Positions 1 through 11,190 are shown, numbered from the stretch's first letter. The stretch is 64,000 nucleotides of DNA from Balaenoptera acutorostrata (GCF_949987535.1 NC_080067.1:54866405-54930404); one strand, 5' to 3'. The notes: generated by a model not told the origin, from the sequence alone. Numbers and translations are program-made.

Positions 1-780
1 GTTTTAAACATTTTTTTTAACCACGTAAGTTGTATTATAGATTATTGTGTTGTCTGTGTTCGAAATGTTTAAAAATCGTATCAACTGGCTTTTTCACTTA
101 AATTTTTAATTTTGAGGTTGATCTGTCTCTAGGTCTAGGTAATCTATTTTCACTCAGGTGTAATATCTTACTGTACAAATCTAATTTATTTACTCATTCT
201 CCTAATGCTGGCAGTTTGGTTGCTTCTCTCTTTTCACGAATGCGAAACATGCTGCAGGGAACATCCTTTCACTGTGTGTCTCCTTCCTTGTGTGGTTGGG
301 TTGCTGGGTATAAAGTGGGGGGACCTTTAACTTTACTAGATACTAGAAAGCCGCCAAATTGCTCTCTGAAATGGTTGCAGAAATTGGTACTTCCATCAGA
401 AACGTGCAAGACTTCTTGTTTCTGCACATCCTAGTGTTATCAGGCTTTAAAATTGTTGCTTTTATGATAGGTTTGAAAAGGCTTCAGTGGGTTTAATGTG
501 TTCAGCATTTCTCTGATTATTCAATTTGTTAAGTAGGTCTTTTCATGGTTTTTGTTTGTTTGTTTGTTTTACCACATGGGTTTCCTTTTCTGTGAATTGC
601 TTGTTCCTGATCATTGCGCATTTTCTACTGTGCTGTTGTTTCTTATACATCTGTAGGAATTTTAAAATACAGGTGATTTATACTAATTCTTTAATAGTTA
701 AATGCATTGATTGTATCTTCTGTAGGTCTGTGGCTTTCCCTTCTTTTCTTTTTTGTTAAAAGTTCATTTTATCGTGGTGT
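1..780 (-). mobile_element. Ancient L1 fragment (3' UTR and end of ORF2, antisense)
   Basis: The plus strand reads like the complement of an old mammalian L1 3' region. Recognisable landmarks in order are 'ccaaattgctctc' near 354, 'atttctctgattatt' near 508, 'cttttcatgg' near 539, 'tgtgaattgcttgttc' near 591 and 'cattttctactg' near 619. The fragment runs off the window start. It is heavily diverged and carries no usable reading frame. The same element seems to resume near 1,990. The family assignment comes from the order of landmarks and the subfamily is not determined. Confidence 0.65.
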
Positions 781-1126
781 CAAGGAGACTTACAGCTCTT
801 GCACTTCTTTTGCTGACAGAATCCTCAAATTAAACAGAGATTTTTCTTTCCAATGAAGCATGGTTTTCAGAATCTAAAATGGAAGGTGCTAAAATATCAT
901 GGCAACTGTAGACCTCCTTTGATGCTTCTCTCCACCTCTGATAGCTAACGTAAAATTTGCTTCAAAAGAGAATTTAGTTGGAATAATGCTTTCAGTCTCC
1001 CAATTCTTGTGAAAATACTGAGGAGAGAAATTTTACCCCAAAAAAAGGAGCTATGGGGATTGGGTTTTCTTTATCCAGTACTGCTGTGCTCCTCAAAAAT
1101 TTTTTGGTTAAAACAACTTCTATGTT
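781..1126. other. Unassigned sequence between L1 halves
   Basis: No repeat family, exon or regulatory signature was recognised. This is the left part of about 1.2 kb that separates two collinear pieces of an ancient L1, so it may be a later insertion. The right part holds a SINE and a CA microsatellite. Confidence 0.3.
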
Positions 1127-1466
1127 AAAAAACCAAAAGAGGGCTTCCCTGGTGGCGCAGTGGTTGAGAGTCTGCCTGCTAATGCAGGGGACACGGGTTC
1201 GAGCCCTGGCCTGGGAAGATCCCACATGCCGCGGAGCGGCTGGGCCCGTGAGCCACAACTGCTGAGCCTGCGCGTTTGGAGCCTGTGCTCCGCAACGAGA
1301 GAGGCCCGCGCATCGCGATGAGGAGTGGCCCCCGCTTGCCACAACTGGAGAAAGCCCTCGCACAGAAACGAAGACGCAACACAGCCAAAATCAATCAATC
1401 AATCAATCAATCAAACATACGCATCTGATTCAAGATCCTCATTAAAAAAAAAAAAAAACCAAAAGA
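1127..1466 (+). mobile_element. CHR SINE (long form) with target-site duplication
   Basis: A tRNA-derived SINE begins at 1141 with 'gggcttccctggtggcgcag'. The RNA polymerase III A box is at 1153-1164 (tggcgcagtggt) and the B box at 1196-1206 (ggttcgagccc). The tail is a (TCAA)n stretch followed by a poly-A run. The 14-base duplication 'aaaaaaccaaaaga' lies at 1127-1140 and 1453-1466, so the insertion site is intact. Compared with the copy at 15,372 it lacks 16 bases between two 'gagagg' repeats (junction near 1299-1304). Confidence 0.93.
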
Positions 1467-1793
1467 AGTCAACTAACTGGGAGATGAGCCTCTTCCCTGA
1501 GAAACAAAACAAGCATTGCCTCTCCACAGAGTCCCTCATAATCTGCACATAATGGACCAAAGTTTTGGTTTATGGAAAACAATACCAAGAGCAGGGAGTG
1601 GCCTAGCATTTGCAGCTCTTCTCCATAACAGAAGGAAATCCTGAGCATAGCTGTATGGTGTTTTTAATTTCCAGTGAAATATTATATTCAGTTAATCTGT
1701 TTGACTTATTTTATTTCGCCTACACATTGATATTGCCTGAGTCACATATATAACCACTTTCACCATGTGTCTAGAACAGTACATAACAGAAAA

Positions 1794-1834
<41 letters not shown>

Positions 1835-1985
1835 ATTTAACTGTGTAGTGTTGACCTGTAAAAACAGTACCAGCCAGTTCCCTAAACTTTTTTTTTTTAT
1901 TCTTACACTTATAAGAAAGAAATGAGCTATGAGAGCTAGTGTTCTTTTCTATCTTAACATTCACTCTGCATTCTAATATGTCATA
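1467..1985. other. Unassigned AT-rich DNA with CA microsatellite
   Basis: Apart from the CA repeat at 1795-1836 nothing is recognised in this stretch. It is part of the interval that separates two pieces of an ancient L1. Confidence 0.3.
1795..1836. repeat. (AC)n microsatellite
   Basis: An uninterrupted AC tract of 35 bases runs from 1795 to 1829, followed by a short imperfect extension ('tacacat'). It is probably length-polymorphic, and it can adopt Z-DNA as alternating purine-pyrimidine DNA. Confidence 0.97.
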
Positions 1986-2102
1986 TGTAGCTCATAATGC
2001 TATAATGACTCTGTGACTTGTCTTTTTTTAAATAGTGTCTTTTGTACAGAAGTCTTTAATGATAATGTAGTCAGTTTATCAGTATTTTCCCTTATGATCT
2101 GC

Positions 2103-2139
<37 letters not shown>

Positions 2140-2600
2140 TTTATGTAAGAAATCTTTCCTTACTCTGACACAATAAAGATTTTATTTTATATGTTTATCT
2201 AAACATTATTTTTCAAAACAAATAATTTTTTATGGAAGTATTGTTGATTTACTATGTTACATCCAAAATTTTTTAATAGCTTTTCACATTTGGGAATTTT
2301 ATGTATTTGATAACTTTTGCTTTATATATTTTGAAGTTATATTGTTAGGGGTATACAGGTTCAGAATTATTATATATTCCTGATAAGTTTTTCCTTTTAT
2401 GATTATGTTACTATCATTTTTGTTTATATTTTATACTAAAATTATTTTGTATGATACTAACAGGGCTATAACATCCTCTTTTGGTTAGTATTTGAAAAAT
2501 ATTGATTATATTTTTCTATCCCTTAATGTTAGACCTTTCTATGTCTTTAGTTTTTCAAGTATATCCCTTAAATAAAATATTAAAAATCCACCCTAGAACC
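1986..2600 (-). mobile_element. Ancient L1 ORF2 fragment (antisense)
   Basis: The antisense of the L1 ORF2 3' portion is recognisable from 'tctgtgacttgtctttt' near 2010, 'gtacagaagtctttaatg' near 2044, 'gtcagtttatcagtatttt' near 2071 and 'gtaagaaatctttccttac' near 2145. A GT microsatellite interrupts it at 2105-2138. The pieces are collinear with the fragment at 1-780. No reading frame survives. Confidence 0.7.
2105..2138. repeat. (TG)n microsatellite
   Basis: A pure TG tract of 34 bases that expanded inside an ancient L1 sequence. It is complementary to the AC tract about 275 bases upstream. Confidence 0.97.
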
Positions 2601-3095
2601 TTAAAGTTACTCATTTAATATGTTGATATTTTTGGATTACTGGAATATTTAGATTTATTTCCCCTATATTATTTTGTCTTATGTATTTACCATGTCTTTT
2701 TTTTTTTTGCTCTCCACTTTACCCCTTTTTTAATCAAATGAATAAAAAATACATTTTCCTTTTTATTCATTTGATTATATACCATCTATTATTTTTGTTA
2801 GTTACCCTTAATTTATTGACCTAAAATATGAAGCTAGTCAATATCTTTCCCTACTTTCTGCATGAAACAAGTGCCTTTAACTCCTTTTGCTCATATTAAT
2901 TTCCTTCACTCTTCAGTGTTATTGTTGGCTACTATTATATTCCTACCCTGTTTTTAAGTCTGCACTGCCTTGGCCATTATCCTTTATTTTTGTTTATTTA
3001 TTTATTTTTGACAGGGAGGTGCTTCTTTAGGTTTACCCACAAGTTTCCAATTTCTTTCTTTGCTCATTATTCCTCTGGTCTCAATATTCTTCCTC
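2601..3095. other. AT-rich DNA with an 18-bp perfect hairpin
   Basis: The composition is strongly AT-rich. It is probably still L1- or HAL1-derived, but no landmarks were clear enough to assign it. The notable element is a perfect inverted repeat with arms at 2731-2748 and 2760-2777, treated separately. Confidence 0.4.
2731..2777. repeat. Perfect 18-bp inverted repeat, 11-nt loop
   Basis: The left arm 'taatcaaatgaataaaaa' (2731-2748) is the exact reverse complement of the right arm (2760-2777). The 11-base spacer is 'atacattttcc'. The flanking bases do not extend the pairing. It could form a cruciform in DNA or a stem-loop in RNA. Confidence 0.9.
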
Positions 3096-3455
3096 TAGAA
3101 GAATATTCCTTTTTAAAATAATTAATTAATTAATTTTATTTTTGGCTGTGTTGGGTCTTCGTTGCTGCACGCAGGCTTTCTCTAGTTGCGGTGAGCGGGG
3201 GCTACTCTTGGTTGTGGTGCGCAGGTTTCTCATTGCAGTGGCTTCTCTTGTTGCAGAGCATGGGCTCTAGGCACACGAGCTTCAGTAGTTGTGGCTCATG
3301 GGCTCTAGAGCACAGGCTCAGTAGTTGTGGCACATGGGCTTAGTTGCTCCATGGCATGTGGGGTCTTGCCAGACCAGGGCTTGAACCCGTGTCCCCTGCA
3401 TTGGCAGGCAGATTCTTAACCACTGCACCACCAGGGAAGCCATAGAAGAATATTC
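3096..3455 (-). mobile_element. CHR SINE (long form), reverse orientation, with TSD
   Basis: The head of the element lies at the right ('accaccagggaagcc' near 3427-3441) and the A-rich tail at the left ('ttaattaattaatttt'). The reverse-complement B box region is 'ggcttgaacccgtgtcccc' near 3379. The 13-base duplication 'tagaagaatattc' sits at 3096-3108 and 3443-3455. It is inserted between old L1 pieces. Confidence 0.93.
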
Positions 3456-4900
3456 TTTAGTTGTTCTTTTATTGAAGGTCTCTGAGTGATTAAGTATCCT
3501 AATATTTGTTGGAAAATGTCTTTATTTCAGCCTTACTCTAAAAGTGTATAGAATACTAATTGACAGTTATTTTCCCTCAGCATTTTGAACATATTATTCT
3601 GCTGTCTTCTGGTCTCTATTGTTGCTGTTGAAAAGTATGCTTAGATTCCACTGTTGTTCTTTTCTAGGTAATCTTTTTATGCTTGCTGTGTACATTTAGG
3701 ATTTTTTTGTCTTGTCTTTGGCATTCTGAAGTTTATTACATGTATCTAGGTATGACGTTATTTTTATTTGCCCTGCTCAGAACTGGTGGCTATCCTTATA
3801 CCTGAGAATTCATATCTTTATGAAATTCTGGAAAATTCGGAGGCATTACATTTTCAAACATTGTTGCCTACACATATTTTTTTTTTTCTGATTTCTCTTT
3901 CTGAAATGCCTCCTTGATAAATGCTTGGCCTTCTCATTTCATTCTTCTCATCTCTAATGGTGTTTTCATATATCCAGCTCTTTTATCTTTCTCTACTGCA
4001 TCCTGTGCAGTTGCCTAAAATCTTTCAATTCACCGATTCTCTCTCTAGCTATGTGTTATCTCTTCCTTAAGCTTTAAATTTCAGTGACCATATTTTCACT
4101 CCTAAAAATTCAATTGGTTCTTTTTCAAATTCATTTATTTTTTTTCTCATGACATCTTGTTCTTTCTTTGTGGTCCCCTCCCCACTTTCTTTTGGTTTTT
4201 AAATTATTTTAAACACATTTATTTCAGTCTCCTTCAGATTTTCTATTATCTTAGGTTCTTGGGATAACCTCCAATTATTTGTGTTTCCTCATTCTAACTC
4301 ATGGGGGAGTATTTCTTTATCTGTTTTTAGATTTTTGATTGTGAGCAAACTTCAGTGGAGCTTGTTTTATCTAGGATATCCTGTCTGGCCTGGGTTGTGG
4401 GAGTATCCTTCCAGAGTTGTTTTGCATTTTTCTTCTGCCAGGTGCCTCATGGGTATTTGTGGCCCAATTTTTATGTTAAATTCCCAGCCTTGGGATTCTC
4501 ATACTGAGTGAGCAGTGTGAACCTGGACTCCATCCTTGTGTGGAAAGGCTGAGGTTTTGATTTCTCAGGCAAGACTTTTTTTGTTCTCTATTCAGAACTC
4601 TGGGCAGAGACAAACTCCCTTGATGATCATTGATGGCAGTGGGTAGGATTTTTCTTGTCTCTCCTTTTACGGAGAATGAGGTACTTTGAAGGTCCTAGAT
4701 CTGTGTAGGGGTCTCAGTTTCAAGTCCCCTCTTCCAGAGGGCCTAAATCTACAGTCCTTCCTGCATATGCCTTCAAAGCCAAGTCCTTAAGCGTTAGTGC
4801 CCTGTCCTGGGTCTTATAACCCTTCTTCCCCTCACTCTCCCATTTTTTTCTTCTGACTCACCTCTTCATTCTCTGAGCCTTAATTGATGCTAATATTACT
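3456..4900 (-). mobile_element. Ancient L1 5' region and ORF1 fragment (antisense)
   Basis: The complement of the L1 ORF1 C-terminal and 5' region is suggested by 'tctgctgtcttctggtctc' near 3598, 'tattgttgctgttgaaaag' near 3619 and a long C/T-rich antisense tract to about 4,900. It parallels the ORF1 region of the younger L1 at 40,240-41,640 but is far more diverged. The right boundary is uncertain. No reading frame is intact. Confidence 0.55.
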
Positions 4901-5164
4901 TCTGGTAATACATCTTGTGGCCTCAAGTCCCTTCACAGTCCAGGCCCCATAGCTGTCAGCTCCCTGAGGACATGACCTATGTTTTAGTCTTTTTCAGGGT
5001 TAATATACAACCTAGCAAACTTCTTGCCACAAATATTTGTTAACTGATTCACAAACTTCCCAGTGTGAGAAGTTGCTATGTCTGCACCTTCACACAAAAT
5101 ATATAAGCTGTTTTCCACTTAAACTGATATAGTTGGGGGTGCCCCAAGCCTCAGATCTTATTGG

Positions 5165-5400
5165 GGTATTGTGGACAGAGCCCTGGACTGAGTCAGAAGT
5201 CTAGGGTATTAGACTAATCTGTTGTAGAAAACTTGTGTGTCTTTAGACAAGTCATTCTACCTTTCTGAACCTCAGTTTCTTTGTCTATAAAATGAAGATA
5301 GTATATTCGCTCTGTGTACCCTGCAGGGTTGTGAAGAGGATTAAATAATAAATGCCACGTGGAAAAGTGACATAAACTTTAAAAGGCTATCCACAGTGTG
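5165..5400 (+). mobile_element. MIR SINE
   Basis: MIR core landmarks appear in the expected order: 'agacaagtcattctacctt', 'tgaacctcagtttctttg' near 5265, 'ctataaaatgaagatag' near 5285 and 'ggttgtgaagaggattaaa' near 5328. It is ancient and diverged. Confidence 0.8.
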
Positions 5401-6535
5401 TTGTTGATAATGTATTGTTGTTTGTGGGTCAGGACATGGTAAACCACAGAGGCAGTAATAAGATTTCCTGATTCCTCCTGGGAAATATTGTTTATGCTGG
5501 CATTGTTTATGCTGGCTGTCTGGTTGCCGGCCTTGCTACAAGAAATATTGTTTTTGCTTGTCAAACTCTCTTTAATTGTTAACATGTTGACCAAAGGAGC
5601 CCTACTAATATTCTAGATGGCTTAGATGAAGCTTCATTTTTGGTTGTTTAACTCAAAGAATTGCACCATATATCATCCTCTCTTCTAGCAACATCCTACC
5701 AGTTTTTTTAAAAGTCAGTGCAATATTTACTGCCATGATGCCTTTCTAAGCAGAAAAATGGGGCTCCGTCACATCTTACCTCCACTTTCCATTCTCCTCC
5801 CCTCACCCCGCTGCATAGCTTCATACCTATGGGGCTCCTGCCATACAAAATGTACTCTCACATCAGTTCAGCAAATACTGGTTCCTAATGGTTGTGTGTA
5901 AAGCAAAGTTTTGCAAACAGGATATCTTATTTTCACATTAAATAACACACGTTCCCACTTTGGTTTTGATCTGCATTCAGTCAGCATTGGATTTAGTATC
6001 TATCACTCCATCAAGTTCAGTCTCTGACAGACTGTAAACATACACTATTTAGGAATCCTGGTGATTCCTTTTATTAAATGAAGGCTCCTTGCTGGTAAAT
6101 AACCCCAGCCCTACCTACCATTAACATGTTCTCGTAATGGGTTTTCACATAAGAGGTACGTGTGGGTTGTAACATGGATCTTTTACCCTGTTTCATTTTT
6201 GAGTCACTATCCCCTTTAACACACGGGTGACGAAAAACGGAGCACAGATCCTCTCTCCAATGACATCAGAATGCCGTGGAGTGGAATGCTGGTGGAATAA
6301 ACAGTGCTGAATGTTACCTAGGCTGGCCCTGACCAGTGGGTAATCACAGTCATATAAATTATAGGTTCTCTTTGGAGAACGGAATGATTTTCTGAGTCAT
6401 TTCCAGAGCCTCTGAAGTGGCACTTTCTGTTGTTAGAGATCTGTTGTGCTGAGATAAGATTTTAGCTGCTGGCTCCTGTGAAAGAGACATGCAGGGACTA
6501 GAAAGCACACTCCCAGGTGCTGGGGCTGGAAGAAA
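5401..6535. other. Unassigned intergenic or intronic DNA
   Basis: No repeat family or coding exon was recognised. A short direct repeat ('tgtttatgctggc') occurs twice near 5490-5515. Nothing else stands out. Confidence 0.4.
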
Positions 6536-6539
6536 TAAT

Positions 6540-6665
6540 TGGATCCGAAACTCATTTCATAGACAAGGAAAGTGTAACCTAAAAGATGTGCCCAGGGTCA
6601 CACTGCTGGTTACAGGCAGTAGTCCCAGGACCCAGGAGGTCTGTCTCCAGTTCACTGGCTTTGGT
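6540..6665 (-). mobile_element. MIR SINE fragment (reverse)
   Basis: The reverse MIR core reads 'ctcatttcatagacaagga', then 'gtgcccagggtcacactgc' and 'ggacccaggaggtctgtct'. It is an old fragment that lies just left of a forward MIR. Confidence 0.7.
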
Positions 6666-6717
6666 TTTATTTCATCAAGTTTAAGTTTTAGCAGTTTATC
6701 CTTTTGCAAAAGTAATA

Positions 6718-7082
6718 GGCTATAGTCTTTGAAGTCAGACAGATTTGTGTTAGAGTCTCTGCCTCACCTGTTAAAGTTTATAGTCTTTCTGAGCCTTGGT
6801 TTCTTTTTCTTTTCTTTTCTTTCTTTTTATTTTTTTCCGCATGTTCGGCATGCGGGATCTTAGTTCCCCGACCAGGGATGGGACCCGTGCCCCCTGCATT
6901 GGGAGTGCAGAATCTTAACCACTGGACCGCCAGGGAAGTCCCTGAGCCTTGATTTCTTTATCTAAAAAATGCACATAGAAATGCCTACCTTATAGGATTA
7001 TTGTGCTAATTCATGTTAATGTATTCAATATATGAAGTGCCTGGTATGTACTAGATTAAAATACAGATATTATTGTTATTAC
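6718..7082 (+). mobile_element. MIR SINE split by a CHR SINE
   Basis: The left half (6718-6807) reads 'gaagtcagacagatttgtg' through 'ctgagccttggtttcttt'. The right half (6942-7082) resumes at 'ctgagccttgatttcttt' and continues through 'ttataggattattgtgcta' and 'tgcctggtatgtactag' to a (TTA)n end. The two halves are one MIR opened by the SINE at 6808-6941. Confidence 0.85.
6789..6959 (-). mobile_element. Short CHR-type SINE (reverse) nested in MIR
   Basis: The body at 6808-6941 reads in reverse as the tRNA-related head (complement of 'gggacttccctggcggtcc', B box 'ggttcgatccc'-like, here 'gatgggacccgtgcccc'), with a pyrimidine-rich tail at the left. The target duplication 'ctgagccttg(g/a)tttcttt' lies at 6789-6806 and 6942-6959 with one mismatch. 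It is shorter than the long CHR copies and belongs to a different subfamily. Confidence 0.9.
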
Positions 7083-8325
7083 TCTAGGAGACAGGGCTGG
7101 ACCAACTGCCTCCTCTAATTCTAATAGTAACATACTTCCCATAGAACTTTTTTGGCAACTAAATCTTTCCTTATCTCTCCAGCTTTGGGCCCTATGTAGA
7201 TCCACATAGGCCTTTCTTGGGTATCAAGTGTTTATTTTTAAAATATTTCTAGCCACCCAATAATCTGGTTCTCATTGCAGAATCCTGGGCTGTTAGGAGG
7301 AAATCTCTAGTCTCCTTAGCCTATGAGGAGCAGGAGAAACAGACTCTCACTTCCTATACCATCCTGGTTCTCTTTCTTTTGAGATAACGAAGTTGCCCTT
7401 GGAATATTAACCAGACTGGTATAGGAAGTGAGACACCGAAGTAGTGGGTCGGAAGCCCTGGGCTGGAGGTGGGAGTGGGGTAGGGGAGCAAAATAGGGGA
7501 GACCCTAGCTGAGCTCAGCTTCAGCTGAGATGAGCAAGACAAGGAGCTGATGCCTCTCAAATGCAATAGTAGCTCAGGGACTAAAAGATAAGTGACTAAT
7601 TCAGTGTCCGGTCCTTTGGAAGTGAGGCCTCCATGGCCCTGCTGACCGGCTGGATTTGAGGAAGCCAAGCTTAAATAGAGGCAGTTGCAGATAGGAGGCT
7701 GGACTGTGTGTGTACATGTGCGTGTGCATATTAATTATTGTCAATCTAAACTACAGCAAGACTTGTAAAAAATGCCTCTCTCTTTATTACTTTTCCTAGG
7801 GTAAAGGGGGTAACAACCATCACCTTGCTTGGCTTGCAGGCAGTGAGGGAGAGAGTTGCCTAGAACATCTGGAAGCCTGCAGCTTGGCAGAGAAAGCAGT
7901 GATAAAAAAAAAATAAGTCAGAAGGGAGGGTGAGTTCAACTTCCTCTTCTTGCTGGTGCTGGGCTGAGGGTCACCAGCAAAATGATGTGGAAAAGAGCTG
8001 GCTGGTTAGGCCCTGGCTTCTCCTTGTCTTGTCAATAAACAGATGATCTTAGTTTCTTGTCTTATTGAAACAGCCCCTTCCCTGCTGCCACCAGAAAATG
8101 AAGAAACAAATGGAACAGGGGAAAAATACTCTATGAGAAAAATAATGGAAAAATACAAGAAACGGAGGGAGAAAAAATAAACAGAGGAAATCAAGCCCTT
8201 TGGAGCTTTGGCATTTTGTACAGTGGTCCACGCTGGAATTGAATTGAATTGAATATGGTCTGTGAAATGCATCTTTAATAATACGCTGCTGGTGTTATAA
8301 ATTTTCAAGCTGGAAAGAACCATGA
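7083..8325. other. Unassigned intergenic or intronic DNA
   Basis: No repeat family or exon was recognised. The small open frames here have no recognisable domain. A GAATT triplet repeat occurs near 8239-8255. Confidence 0.4.
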
Positions 8326-8329
8326 TAAT

Positions 8330-8450
8330 CATCCATGGTAGCCTTTCTGTCTTACAGATGAGGCATCTCAGGCCCAGAAAAAGCAAAGAGACCTGTGCGA
8401 GGTGAGGCACATACAGCTGGAGAGAGGCAGACTTGAATCCACCGCCCCTG
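8330..8450 (-). mobile_element. MIR SINE fragment (reverse)
   Basis: 'cttacagatgaggcatctc', 'aggcccagaaaaagc', 'acatacagctggagagagg' and 'cagacttgaatccacc' follow the reverse MIR order. Confidence 0.7.
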
Positions 8451-9276
8451 CTTCACTTCCTCATGGTGCCTCCTCGGCACCATTTTGGTTCCAGGCAGGC
8501 AAAGCTTACCTGGTGTTCCCCCTCTTTGTACTTCTGCCTGTCCCCACCAACCCTTTCACCACAAGTGTAGGGGGGCTCCTGTCAGCTGAGAGAAAGGGGG
8601 GCCACAAGTCAGGTGTGACGCCTGGGAGAGAGGGCGCTCTCTCCCCCCAGTCCTGTGGGAGCTGTGCTCATCTCAGGATCCAGGCGACATGGTTCCTCAC
8701 CAGCCAAGAAATAGCAACAACGGCCCCTGATTCTACAGCTATGAAATGCTCTTTTTCTTGTACGTTTTTCCCAGTTTCATCTCCTGACTTGACTTTTCTA
8801 TTTCCATCCTCTCTCTGTCTCACTCATCTATCCCACTCACTGTTGCCAGAACCTTCTGTCACTCTTCTGGTCACAACTTCACTGTACGAAAACCTTGGGG
8901 GACTCCCACTGTGTGTGACTTAAAGCCTAATCTTAGCTCAGCATTCAAGGTCCGGGACAGATGAGTTTTACTAATCTTATAGCCATCGAGCTTGTAATGA
9001 AACACTTGTCCAAAACACTCCAAGCAGCAGAGTAACAAACAAATTCTGGTGAGGACCACCTTATAGTTTACTAAAAAAAAAAAAAAAACAACAAAAAGCT
9101 AACCCTGAAGCCTTTGCTTTAACATTTAAAGCAAAGTTAAAATGGATCACCCTTAGTGATGTGATGCAGTCAAGCCATAAGTTACCTTTTAACATTCCAC
9201 TCACAAACTGGTATTACCCTACTTTTTGACTAGAAACTGGCCCTGCAGACACACTAAGCTGTGAGATTAGGCTGGC
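8451..9276. other. Unassigned DNA
   Basis: A 173-codon open frame (8402-8923) begins inside the MIR and shows no domain, no splice context and no repeat-protein similarity. I regard it as chance. A 15-base A run lies near 9073-9088. Confidence 0.4.
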
Positions 9277-9638
9277 AAATTTACTTCATTTTCTTTTTTC
9301 TTCTTAAATTAATTAATTAATTAATATTTATTTTTTGGCTGCATTGGGTCTTCGTTGCTGCATGCGGGCTTTCTCTAGTTGCAGGGGGGGGGCTACTCTT
9401 CGTTGCAGTGCATGGGCTTCTCATTGTGGTGGTTTCTCTTGTTGCGAAGCACGGGCTCTAGGCGTGTGGGCTTCAGTAGTTGTGGCATGCGGGCTCAGTA
9501 GTTGTGGTGCACAGGCTTAGTTGCTCCGCGGCATGTGGGATCGTCCCAGACCAGGGCTTGAACCCGTGTCCCCCTGCATTGGCACATGGATTCTTAACCA
9601 CTGCGCCACCAGGGAAGTCCAAATTTACTTCATTTTCT
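9277..9638 (-). mobile_element. CHR SINE (long form), reverse, with 18-bp TSD
   Basis: The reverse head ends at 'cgccaccagggaagtcc' (9604-9620) and the tail is a TTAA/TTAT-rich stretch near 9303-9333. The perfect 18-base duplication 'aaatttacttcattttct' flanks it at 9277-9294 and 9621-9638. It is one of the clearest young insertions here. Confidence 0.95.
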
Positions 9639-10790
9639 AATGACTGTGATTCCCCCTTGATTTTTGAGTTTGTGTTTGTTTTGTTTTGGTCATGTGCTGG
9701 GAAAGGCTTGATGTCCCTTGTCTTAAGAGGAGAAAATTACCTTAAAAGTCCAAATAGTTTCCTGTATATAAATTAGGCTTCTAGGCTTAGTGAATTGGGG
9801 ATCATTAGTTAATGGCTTCATGACGATGCCTTTTGCAAGTGACTTCTGAAAACTGGGGGCAAATTGAGTGATTCAGAACTGAGAAAGAGCCATCTGCTTA
9901 TTTGTGTGAGATATACCCCTTACTCTCAAGCCTGGAACACTGTTAAAGACTTTGACTGGGGGAAGGGAAATGCATCTCACTTCTCACTGCCCAGCAAATG
10001 CCCCCGTGCCTCCGACCCCAACTTTTCCTTTGTAGGGAAAGTACTTTAGGAAGAATGCGATTTCCTTCCCCTCCATTTTCTTGGTTGACTTAAGTTTCTT
10101 TTTTACTCTCTCATTCAACATTTTCTTAATATCCTCTAGTCCATCAGCAAGATTAACCTTTAGAATTTTCTTAAACTGAACAACAAAATGGCCTTTCAAA
10201 TTACTTCCCTTTCTTTCAAATCCCCCATCCTGTTTTGCTTAATAAATATCCCTTTTGCCATCAGTTCTCCCATTACAGCTTATTAGTCTTCCTGTACTGT
10301 GTTCTTGTTTTGGGGTAATCACATAATCTCAGCCTTCACTGAAAGAAATGAGTTCCTGTAGGCAAATGAAAATGCACTTTGAAGTTCTACAGTATTAATT
10401 TCTTTTACGTCTAGAGATGTATTGTGCATCGCTGACAGTTTAGGACAAATTTGTCTTCAGAAACCATTCGCAGGAACCTTGAGGATCCAGGCCATTGTTT
10501 TTGTAAGTAGTAACTTGCATTACATTGGTCAGTTGGGCCTGTAATTTTGTTTAGTTGACAGTTACATGAGAAGAATTCAAATCACTTTGCTGATTAAGAA
10601 ACTAACCCAAAACAATCAATCCTGAATGCAATCCTCCACATACCCTAGGCACTTGGGACTTAGTATTGTTTTAATTTTAGCAACAATAGTCTGAACAGGG
10701 GTTCCTATTTTTATTAACAGCTCCTAGTCTGTGTTTTTCTCCTTTGTAGCTTCAGTTTTTAGTATATTTTTTTGAATGAGTGAATAACTA
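9639..10790. other. Unassigned, repeat-poor DNA
   Basis: No interspersed repeat was recognised. The AT-rich block near 10,460-10,620 contains 'ccattgtttttgtaag' and 'ctgattaagaaac' and could be conserved regulatory DNA, but this cannot be told without alignment. Confidence 0.3.
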
Positions 10791-10794
10791 AATG

Positions 10795-10905
10795 AATAAA
10801 GAGCCACTATTTTTCTCTTTCTTAGATGGAGTGACTGAGGCCTAGAAAAGGTATGACTTGCCCAAGGTTCCACACTAAGTCTTTGGACCTCTGGGTCTAA
10901 TCCTC
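10795..10905 (-). mobile_element. MIR SINE fragment (reverse)
   Basis: 'gatggagtgactgaggcc', 'tagaaaaggtatgacttgc' and 'ccaaggttccacacta' follow the reverse MIR core. Confidence 0.7.
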
Positions 10906-11019
10906 TCATAAGGCCATGAAGGTACAGCTGCAAAGTCATTCTTATCATCCATGCACTCATGTAAGATATATTAAGATTAGTCTGTTTCGGAGAGAATTTT
11001 AAAATTGTGGATGAGTAAT

Positions 11020-11190
11020 ACGAACGGGGAAGATTTTGGTGTCAGAGGGCACAGTGTTTGAATCTGGCTATGAGACCTTGGGCAAGTCATTTAAATTCAG
11101 TAATTCTCATATGTAGAATTGGGATAATAATACCTATATCATAGGATTAAATGAGTAAATGTGAGCTGTTATTACTATTATCGGAAGTAT
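11020..11190 (+). mobile_element. MIR SINE
   Basis: 'gaatctggctatgagacct', 'tgggcaagtcatttaaatt', 'attgggataataataccta' and 'aggattaaatgagtaaatg' appear in MIR order, ending in a TTATTA-rich stretch. Confidence 0.85.

Noticed and set aside
1141..1220. tRNA gene-like A and B boxes
   Set aside because: They belong to the tRNA-derived head of a SINE. There is no complete cloverleaf and a SINE body follows.
1795..2138. CRISPR-like spaced repeats
   Set aside because: The repeats are simple dinucleotides without uniform spacers, and the genome is mammalian.
8402..8923. 173-codon open frame
   Set aside because: It starts inside a MIR SINE and shows no domain, no splice context and no codon pattern of a real gene.
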